From assembly GCF_964204645.1 (NCBI RefSeq), contig NC_134033.1:6358231-6422230 (forward strand): a stretch of DNA of 64,000 nt, in the 5' to 3' direction. Both the position numbers and the translations under genes were made by a program. Origin of the DNA: Tubulanus polymorphus. Taxonomy: Eukaryota; Nemertea; Palaeonemertea; Tubulaniformes; Tubulanidae. Shown here one piece after another: positions 32,197 to 41,900 of the stretch; position 1 is the first letter of the stretch, and every line of letters begins with the position of its first letter. Under the pieces are notes generated by a model. It did no database searches and was not told where the DNA came from. It saw only the letters and a list, made by a program, of their open reading frames with translations.

Positions 32197-32746
32197 GGTG
32201 CGGTATCGAACATTCGCAACAATTGTTAATTACACACAATTGAATGACTATTCCACGATTCTTACTTAGTAGCGATTGTACGACTCTAAAAGCAAGTTAA
32301 TATTACAATCACATATATGATCATTTCTACAATTCTATTGGTCGATTCTAAGAGCATCTACTATTTGCGATTGTAGCGATTCCACTATCCTAAAACTAAG
32401 TTATTACAATCGCATTTTTAATCAATTTTACGATTCTATGCCGATTCTAAAAGCATCTTACAATTCTACGATTATATTCTACGATTCTGCGATCCTCTCA
32501 CTGTTTGCTATTGTAAATGCTCTTATTCAAAGTAAACAGGTCTTAGAATTGTTGAGAATCGCCTCGTAGAATCGTAGAATTTACAATGGCGCAATGTCAA
32601 AACTAATTAGAATCGTAGTTAGAATCGCCATTTCATCTTTGAACATTCGCTAATATTGACAATTGTTATAATAATGTATTAAGAATCGCTACAATTGAAC
32701 GGAGGATAGAAAAGTGGCGATTGTAGCGAATGTTCGATACCGCACC
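32197..32746. mobile_element. Foldback/MITE, 550 bp, rich in GATTCTACGATT motifs
   Basis: The ends ggtgcggtatcgaacattcg at 32197 and its exact reverse complement at 32727-32746 define a 20-base perfect inverted repeat. The interior is AT-rich with many gattctacgatt and cgattgtagcg motifs. No transposase, and no clear target duplication. Confidence 0.75.
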
Positions 32747-32904
32747 GCAACTAGAGCAGGGAAGACTGGGTAGGGTGTTGGGACGGGTTCGTTGGGACTG
32801 TAGGCACACCGTACTATTTAGATAATGCTACCACACAGAAAGAAATCAGCAATTATTCTTTGAATCTTCAAGTTTTCATCGTCTGAAAAATAGAAGGAAT
32901 GGAT

Positions 32905-33265
32905 TTAACGATTCGATCCGGCCGGATGCTGGTCATTCAGATGGCCGGAGCAGTCCATCCTTAGTTCCATGATAAAATCGAGGCGCCTGTGGCACGTCAG
33001 GTTCCGGTTTCCCGTTTCGGTGCACGTAAACGTTTGCTGCTTTTGTCGAATAAATCCAACTCCATCATCGTTCGCAGCGACCAGTTCTGTATCCTTCTCA
33101 CGAAATATCGAAGTCGACAGATTTTCGCATTTGTTTTTAGCCGAAACTCGGTTTTTCTCTTGTCCCAGCCACCAGAAATTCCCGTCGAATCCCACGACAT
33201 CCATTTTCATTTCCGCATTCGCTGTAGAGTTTACGTCGCCAAAAATACGGCTTGATTTTCTCTAA
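32905..33265 (-). CDS. Small minus-strand ORF head-to-head with LTV1, unrecognised
   Basis: Open from about 33265 to the stop at 32905, with internal ATGs at about 33216 and 33210. It reads EMKMDVVGFDGNFWWLGQEK, then NRVSAKNKCENL and FREKDTELVAANDDGVGFIR. The G-N-F-W block and alternating pattern vaguely recall beta-trefoil (fascin-like) repeats, but this is not secure. It starts about 180 bases from the LTV1 ATG in the opposite direction. It could be a small gene sharing a bidirectional promoter, a relic of a 3' exon, or chance. Confidence 0.3.
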
Positions 33266-33390
33266 ACCGCTTTTATTAAATCCAGCCTTCAGTCAGTCAT
33301 TTGTGCCCGATAATTAGTTTCCCGCGCAGCTTGCTCAGGTTTTTTGTTGTTGAGAAAGTGTGATAATTCCATTTGAGATAGGTCGAAAAG

Positions 33391-34066
33391 ATGCCGGCGA
33401 AAAAGAAAAAATTCATCGATAAAAAGAATGCCGTCACTTTCCATCTGGTGCATCGGAGTCAGAAAGATCCGCTCCAAGCCGACGAAAATGCGCCGAAGCA
33501 CGTTCTTTTGCCGAGCGGCGCCACTAATTCGGAAGAGGTTCAAAAGCGTCGCGACGAACAAGCGAAATTCGGAGTTTTCTTCGACGACGATTACGATTAT
33601 CTGCAGCATCTTCGCGACGTCGACGAACTGAACCGCGTCGAACCGATCGAAGAACGATTTCGAATCGCCGCTAAGGAAAAGCCGTCGCTGAAACGGAAAA
33701 ACGACGAAATTGCGTTCAAGGATGATTCGGAGCGTGTTTTATTCCCGGGGGCGGAGGCTCGCTCCACCGTGGCGGCTTCGATAATGCTGCCGTCGACTGT
33801 TTTCGCGTCGGAAACTGAAACGGAAGTCGGTATGTTGAATAAAGCGGCTCCATTACGCGGACCGCAGCCGGACTGGGACCCGGACATCGTGGCTGCGTTG
33901 GACGATGATTTCGACTACGCCGACGAAGAGAATCTGTTAGACGATGACTTTATTTTGAAAGCGAATGAGGATTGTGGCGATGATAGAAATGTGGATAATC
34001 GCAGTGATGATGGTGATTGTGACTACGCCTCGGATGATGTGGATTATTCAGACGACGATCAATTAG
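33391..34066 (+). CDS. LTV1: LTV1 exon 1
   Basis: From the ATG (context aaagATGcc) to DDDQL and the first base of a split Gly codon before GTAATT. The frame runs into the intron to 34080, where TAA closes it. Confidence 0.95.
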
Positions 34067-35195
34067 GTAATTTTCCTTAAAATGACTAAATGATGAAAAT
34101 GATAATCATGATAAGAAATTGTTTAATGTTGACCATCCCCGCCAAAAAGACAAGCTTACATTTCGTTTAGATTTCATTTTATTCAGTAAAACTAAGGGTA
34201 CTAAACTTCAAGTTTAGAACTGAATTGGTTTATGACTAGTATCGCCATTTACTGAAATTTTCAAGCAGTGATGTCATTTACGAAAACACAAATTTGTCTT
34301 ATTGATAAAAAGCGCTACTGACATTCTCGCGCATCGAGTCTCGATGCCATCAGGTTCGAATCCCTTCCGGGTAAGGCTGGCCTTTCATTTAAGTAATTTT
34401 TCAAATTCTAATGAAGAGACTATATGTGTATTTATAGGTAGTTTAGACGGTCCGGCGAGTTACGATTCCGAAGACACGAAAACTCGTTTCACGAATTACT
34501 CGGTGACGTCGTCAGCAATGGGTCGAAACGACGGCCTGGCGTTATTGGATGATCGTTTCGAGGTGTTGTTCGAGCAGTACGATGATGCCGAGATCGGCGC
34601 GTTAGAGCAGGACGACATCGACGGCGCGATCGGTGCCTGCAGTGCCGTTCTGAACGACGCACTCGACGAATTTGAACGTACTCGTCAACAAACGAAGATG
34701 AAAGACGCCGTCGAGAAAGCAGATGACGTCGTGGCGGCCGCCGACGATGACGAATCGGACGAAGAAACTCTTGAGCGGATGGTCGTGCGGGCGGAACCAA
34801 CCGAACGATGGGACTGCGAGAGCATTCTCAGCACGTACTCGACGCTTTACAATCGACCGAAAACAATCGAAGAACCGCGCCGGATCAAACTCGACAAGTC
34901 GGGCATGCCGAGCGGCGTTTTGAAAAGCAAACGCAGCGGGGACGGGTTGACGCTCAATGAGATTGAAAAGGAATTCAATGCGTCGCGCCCTGTCGCCCGA
35001 GCACCGACTAGTCACGCGCGCGGTCACGAGACGCCCGACGAGCGTCGCGCACGCAAACATGCGATCAAAGACGAACGACGCGAGCGCCGCATCGAGAAGA
35101 AGGCGACGAAGGACGCATTCAAAAAGGAGAAAACGCGACAAGATAAAGAACTTATCAATCTGAGGGCTAATTTGCAAGGCATTAAAATGACGTGA
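33391..35195 (+). CDS. LTV1: LTV1 ribosome biogenesis factor
   Basis: Two exons, 33391-34066 and 34438-35195, joined in phase 1 (donor GTAATT, acceptor tttatag), giving 477 aa, close to the human protein. The start is MPAKKKKFIDKKNAVTFHLV, followed by HRSQKDPL, EFGVFFDDDYDYLQHL-like text (KFGVFFDDDYDYLQHLRDVD), LPSTVFASE, VGMLNKAAPLRGP, DWDPDIVAALDDDFDYADEE and LLDDDFILKAN. Exon 2 has TKTRFTNYSVTSSAMGRND, DDRFEVLFEQYDDAEIGAL, WDCESILSTYSTLYNRP and a basic C-terminal helix (DERRARKHAIKDERRERRIE). In yeast and human, LTV1 binds pre-40S subunits with Enp1/Rps3 and is released by casein kinase 1 phosphorylation. The orthology is very secure. Confidence 0.96.
34329..34375 (+). repeat. Fragment of tRNA-like repeat in the LTV1 intron
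   Basis: gatgccatcaggttcgaatccc is shared with the ends of the foldback element at 52.7-53.0 kb and has a perfect B box. Confidence 0.5.
34438..35195 (+). CDS. LTV1: LTV1 exon 2
   Basis: Begins by completing Gly, then SLDGPASYDSEDTKTRFTNY, and ends LQGIKMT with TGA 35193-35195. The open frame extends upstream to 34302 but that part is intronic. Confidence 0.95.
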
Positions 35196-35378
35196 CATCT
35201 CGGCGCCTAAAGTATTATATGCATGTATCATAGATTTGTAAATATTTCGAAATCCGATGTTGCTGAGAAGATTGATGATGATTGAGTTCACTTGAAAATT
35301 TACTGCTACCATTTCTAATATCAACACCAAAAGACGTGGGGTACGAAAGGTGACCGAATCTGGAGAGGTCCATTGTCC

Positions 35379-35447
35379 TTTAGTACAATATTGTCCTGTC
35401 TTATAGTACAATATTGTCCTGTCTTTTAGTACAATAATGTCCTTTCG
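35379..35447. repeat. Short tandem repeat, three units of about 24 bp
   Basis: tttagtacaatattgtcctg type units repeated three times downstream of LTV1. Confidence 0.7.
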
Positions 35448-35906
35448 AAATCGTATTTGACGACTCAGTGGTTTCGGTTTGGGCATCAGGTCGACGTTGC
35501 AACGCGGTTTCCCGTCGCAACCAACATCAGGTGCTCTTGCAACCAGGCAGAGTTGCGAGTCGATATGCGACAACTCATAGAGTTGACATTTCATGGAGTT
35601 CAGACTAGTGAACTGAACAAAATTGGCGGCTTCCTGGAGCAAGATGCACTGGAATGTGCTATACGAATTCTTTACTATTCACTATTTTAAGACCGGTGCT
35701 ATTTAAAATTTTCCCACTGGTGTCATTTTTCTCGCTTTCATTGTTCTGTATTCGGTCACTTTTGGCATCCCGTTAACGTCGATTTCTCTTAACGCGTTGA
35801 GTTATTTTTTTCGATCGCCTCAAGAATACATTCTACAGATTCCTTAACCGGAATATTCAGATTTTCATTTCAGTCTATAGAAAATTATTAATCAGACGTC
35901 GTCATC

Positions 35907-35971
35907 ATGTCTTCGTCGATTCCGGCTAAAATCGTGCTTAAAAGCACGACTAAAATGTCTCTTAATGAAAG
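35907..35971 (+). CDS. CHTOP: CHTOP exon 1
   Basis: [20 protein letters not shown], then E and a split Arg codon before GTGAGG. Confidence 0.93.
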
Positions 35972-38900
35972 GTGAGGAAAGTGACACCGACTATGCAACC
36001 GTTGGAATTCTACACGTCGTTTTGGGTATCTCGGCAATGGGAGGAAATCTCTACTGACTGGGCACATCTTTTCCCCGGCGATTATTATTATCGAAATTCT
36101 TAACGATTTCGTTGATTAATGATTTCTGGAAATTGGATCGTTCGTAAAATTGTTTGCTGCTTTGAGTCCGATGTCGATATTTTCAGTCGACTCTCAATTT
36201 GAAATGGGGAAACGTAGAAAATGCTCAGAAAAAAATTCCAATGGCAATCTATGCGTGTCATTTCGATGGAAAAAAATTAAATGAGCGCTTGTAAATGCAA
36301 AAGAGGGCCAATAAAAGAATTCATTAATTACATTGAATTCATTCGTAAAAGGATTCGCTGAAAGCTTCAGAAATGGCATAAACAATCGTTGAATTATACT
36401 AGTTGATAATAGAGAGGTTCTGCTCAAACTATCCTAGCGCTCGTCGATTTGAGCTTGTGCGTAGCGAAGAATATATTCTCACTTGAAAAAGATGAAGTTG
36501 TCAGCTAGTTTGAAAACTTCGGTAAAGAAAAAAATCCATTGAAATTGAAATGGGTTATGAAAACCGGTAACGTAACGCAGGTATAAAAAGCATAATTCAA
36601 ACATGGTGGTCTGTAACTGACATGATGACCTACACGCCATTATACAAAGAAAGGCAAAACAAATTTTGTTGTTCTAATGCGATACACACATCGTGATCGC
36701 ATCACTGGCAGCGGACGTGTTTTGAGAAGAGAATGTGCGTAAATATCAAATTCTCTTGACCGAGTCATTACTCGGTATGAGAACCTAAGCAAACGCACGA
36801 AAACCTGGTTGACCTTAATGGTTGAAACATGTGCTAAATAATGAGTTACAGACACTTTTATTATATTTCACTGCCGAGATATATCTATAATTGGCTTGCG
36901 TAAAAAAAGAAGATGCATTTCAATCAGGAAATCTCAAAAAGCGCATTTCAATCGCCAGCACGCCTGATGGTCTTGCAAGCCCTTGCATCGGTGACTACAG
37001 AAGACGCACTTGAATAAGCGCGTACATAACTGAGGGGGGAACACCGGCTTTGATGCGCGCATGCCTCGCTCGCTGAGAAAGTCGTTTGTTTCCTTAAGGT
37101 TCGTACGAGCTGAGCGTAGTCTTGACGTCGCCACCCCATCCTCTCACACGGCCAGACTACTTCCTAACACCTTCGGTTTTGATGAGATGCTTACTAACTT
37201 CATCTACTCACAGCATGCAGTGACTCTCTGCCCGTAGTATTGATTGTAGAATGGATTAAGTTGTGGTTTCTCTAAAGCTGCCTTGAGACTCGTGTAGGCC
37301 TACCGTTTTTTCTCGCCCATCAATTGTGTCCAGGACTCTTAAGATTCTACCTGTCCCCAGTAGGCCTACTCGTCGATATGGAGCCACAGATTGTCCTGGT
37401 TAACTAAGTACCTGTCTCTTTGATGATTATCTTTGACTGACTCCCATGCCCTCTTAATTACTGAGCAGTTCTCATTTGATTTACTTAGAGAAACTTTTGT
37501 CCAGAGATATGAACTCTGAAATATTTTTTAATGAATATGATGAACCCCAGTTATTTCTGGGCCTGTTTGAAGTGTGACGTATGGTTCTCTGATTTTTTGT
37601 GGACTCTTCAGCGATAAAGCGTTGGTTTTCGATGTACCCCGATCTGATGATTTGTCTTTCTCTCGCACTCTCCATGTCTGTATATGTTGTATGTATATCA
37701 TCCAATCCAATCAAGGTTTACGAACATCCAAAAGATGCCCGTCGTACAGAACGTGCGAGCGCAGATGGCCGCGACGACTCAGGCTTCGGCTAAGAATCGC
37801 CGACTAGCCCAACAGATGGCGAACAGACCCGCTGTTCAAGCGGCATTGAAGATTAAACAGGTAATTACTGTAATCAGAAAAATCTTTGCAGGTACGGTCA
37901 AGCCCCAACTTAATTTGGACCAGTTATATCCAGATTTATATGTAATCTGGATATTGTTAGTTGTCCACCTATACAGTTATGCCCTATCATATAAAATATG
38001 ATGTTCAGACTTGAATCTCACAAATTCCGACTAAGAAGTTATGACTTGTTTATTTCCAATCCAAAGTCCTGATGAGATTCATTTACGTAGAAATTGATTG
38101 AATTGATTATGAAAAACCAGGATGATCAAAAACCAGTGAAAGGACCAGGCAGCAGATTGAAATAACAGGATTCCTCAAAAAGAGAAACCATTCGGATAGA
38201 ACTAAAGCCCTTTTCAATTGAATAAGAACGACTTTCTGTTACAATTGTCGCGTTCGGAAGTTTGAATCAATTCGTCCATTTGGCCGGCAGAAATCTTCCA
38301 AGAATATTCGGTCTTCCAGAAGAGCACAATCGAAAAAAAGCCTTAACCAATTACGATTATGATAAGTTATCATAATTAACGAATAGTTATAGATCTTCAG
38401 TTGACAACTTTTCTCTTGAGACACTAGAAGGCTGATAAAAAGCTCCAACCGGTAGACCTGTAATAATGTAGTGAAACATTGGTATAATGCGAATCTTGTC
38501 GGCAATAAAAATGAATGTTCCAGAATGATTTGCGTATTTTATTATCAATACGTAGTATTAATGAGTGATGTTATCAATACGTAGTATTAATGAGTGATGT
38601 TATCGGCAGAGATGCTCATTAAAATGATAGTTCTATAAGAATCTGATAAAAATATATGGTATATTGTTTTCAGCGTACAATGCAGCAGAGACTGGGCGCC
38701 AGACCAGCTACTCCTGGCGGTAATGCCGGCATCAGCGTGAAACAGAGATTGAATATGACGGCACGAGGTCGCGGTGCACGGCCGGTTCGAGGAGGAGGTG
38801 CTCAGCAAATACAGCAGGTAAAGTGATGATCGACTGGAGCCTATCGTCAGGGGCTTACATCTAGAAAATTTGAAAAATGGGGGTGCACTTTTGATTAGAA

Positions 38901-41900
38901 GATTCGTTGTAACTGACTAAAAACTGAAGTCCTTGGTTTCCTCCCTAGAAAACTTTGAAAAATTGATGTTTTCGATGGCATTTTATTATTTAAAAGTGAT
39001 AATTTTCAGAAAATTATTTGGGCCCATGGAATTATGCCTTAAATTCTTTTTCCACACTTGATGCAAAAACGATCGAGCTGGCCCTGTCTAGGATAGGCCT
39101 CATGATAAAATGAATTGTGGACTAATGTATTATTGTTGTAGAGGTTAGGCAGCGGTGGCGGTGTAGCAGTCGGTCGGGTCGGACGAGGTAGAGGTGTAGG
39201 ACGAGGGACCCTTGGAATCCGTGGAGCTTTACGAGGAGGTACGTGTGTACTGCTGATTTCACAGAGTTGCCACTGACTTGGAAAACCTCGAAAACCCAGG
39301 GAATCAGAAAAAACAATTCGAAATCCGGGGAAAGTCGGGGATTTTGACAAATTTTGCACAAAAAAATCAGAAAATTTGGATTTGTTATCGACCGCACATG
39401 TCTTAATATCAACGGTGTAACCTCGTTTTCATGAACACGGACACAACGATTCATTGGATATGACTAAGAATTTTGTCCCAACTAAGAATATTTGATTAAT
39501 GTTATACTGGATATAACGAAATGTCGGTTATAATGTACATATTATATATGGAGTTCGCTGTGACGAGGTTCCACTGTACATGATTCATGAAAAATGATTA
39601 GATTATAACATTTCAAAACAAGAAATTTTAAGTCCTGATTAAACCAGGGAATTTTTATGATATAACACTGAAAAATCAGGGAAAACTCCGGGAATCTGCA
39701 AGTCAGCGGAAGGTGGCGACCCTTGTCAAAAGGCAATTTATCCATACTGATATACCACACATCGTCTAAATTCTCGATTGTCAATGAAGATTTTTATCCA
39801 TATATTTCAGGTCAAATCCGAGGCAGGGGAAGATCAGCAACAAGGTTAGTATTGGATCCATTCATTATTTTTAATGTATTGCTCTGAAATAGTCAACCCC
39901 GATATACCTCCACGGTATGAAACCTGCCACTCTAATCTGGCTGTGCAGGTACATGATGTCATAATTTGCCAATCAGAAATACCGTTTAATTTTAGCGCGG
40001 GTTTTTCCTGTTATAGAGTATGCCTAAGCGATTATGCAAAGGGGTATCTGATTGGTGCCCTAGGTTTTTGTGCGACAAACCTGCGCACCTGGTCTAGTGT
40101 GGGTTATGTGCCCGGGGCTGAGTCGAGTGATGCCTGAAAGAGTTAGCTTTCCTATTTCATTAAGTAGTCAATCGATGCAATTTTTTGCGTTAACATTTGA
40201 TCTTGGTGTAACCAGAGGTGCCGGTAATACTGGTAATATTCGCGGAGGGAATGGTATTACGCGTCGAGGTACAGGTCATCGTGGTGGTGGACAACGTGGA
40301 TCGAACAACGGCGGAAAGCCGCACCGTGGCGGTGGATCCACCGGTGGCGGAGCGCGCGGTGATTCAAATCGACGTAATAACCCAACCACGTAAGATGAGC
40401 TGCACCGGGTGAAGCATGCTGATCCGTGTGTTGGCATCAATGATTATTATTTTCAGCATCGATAGTTCCCGCTGACTGACTTGTCTGTTCCCCTTAAAGA
40501 CCTTCCCAGAACAAAAGGTGCCACAAATCCCCCATCACATTCAGAGCTGCCAACCGTTGTGATTTTTCGGTAACTGTTCCGGAATATCGTGAAAATATGG
40601 CGTTTGGTTTTTAGAAGAATTGTTACGGATTTTTATTCACCTGAGAATACTGAAAAAATTTGATAAGTTACGGAAAACTTAACCGTTTTTATGGCAAATT
40701 TACCCTAATACAGATTTTTAAGACCTCAATACTGATTTTTAAAATGTCTCCTGGTTTGAAAATTGGGGACTACCGGGCAGTTTTTGAAAATACTGATAAA
40801 CTTGGACATGTGTTCAGCAAATGATAAAATCTAGGTTGGCAGCTCTTCACATCACTCATCGCAACAACTTCATGGTTCCACCATACATGGGGAATCTCAA
40901 AATGATATTCTCTGTTAGGTTTGGAAATATAGCAGAACTCACTGTAATGCGGATGACGAGGGACTGCCCAGATTTCTTTTTAAGTAAAATCCGAATTTTT
41001 AATACCGTAATAGCTTGAGTTACATGGTTCCATGTTGAATGGATCAAATATTTCATCCGCATTAAACGTACTACTGTAGGCCTATAAGGAAATTTGATTG
41101 ATTTCCTCAAATTGGAGAAATTTTAGGAAAATTCATTTTACACTTCACATAGGCCTACCAGTAGCATATTTCTGAGATGTCAATTGCATACTTTCGTATG
41201 CATTCATCTCTATCAACCAGCCACTATTAAAGTGTTGACATCCCTGTAGTATGTATGATGGTACCTCAAAATGGAAAAAAGTTGCTCAAGAAATATGAGG
41301 GGAAATTTGGGAATATTGAATTCATGGGAACAGTGCGGTGCATTTGATCTGGAAAGGTCTTATTTATTCTTAAAACATAATAATGATACAGTAAACGATG
41401 CGTAAGATGTTTTGGGACTAGAGGAGCATCTCCCCACTGGTAAAAACTTCGACTTAGGGGGAATTGGATATCCAAACTTTTTAATGAAAACTGCTGTTAG
41501 TAAAAAAAGGGGAAAGGGTTAAAACTCCAAAATACTGTTTCTGACTTTAAAATCTGACTTGGGGATGGACACCAGAAAAATTAGATCTAACATTTTCTGA
41601 AGTATTTATCTGACTTACGGTTACTGTATAAGGCCTATTAACCGTGTTCCTTTGTTTCACAGGGTTCTTACAGACCTTTTACTTGAAAGTCATGAAAATT
41701 TTTGGTTTGATGATATTGCTGGTGGCAAGTGGCACATCGAAACTCCTGAAACTCATCGGCCTTCATGGAGTATATATACGTTATGATATGAAAAGAATCT
41801 GGGATTTTCTGGTCAAGGGTCTGGGAAAAACAGGGAATGATAATTTTCCTTATCTGTAAGAACCATGTACTTGAATTAATTACATTGTAGGCTCTATGTA

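Noticed and set aside
34602-35642. 346-codon minus-strand frame
   Set aside because: Antisense shadow of LTV1 exon 2, whose plus-strand translation is clearly the gene.
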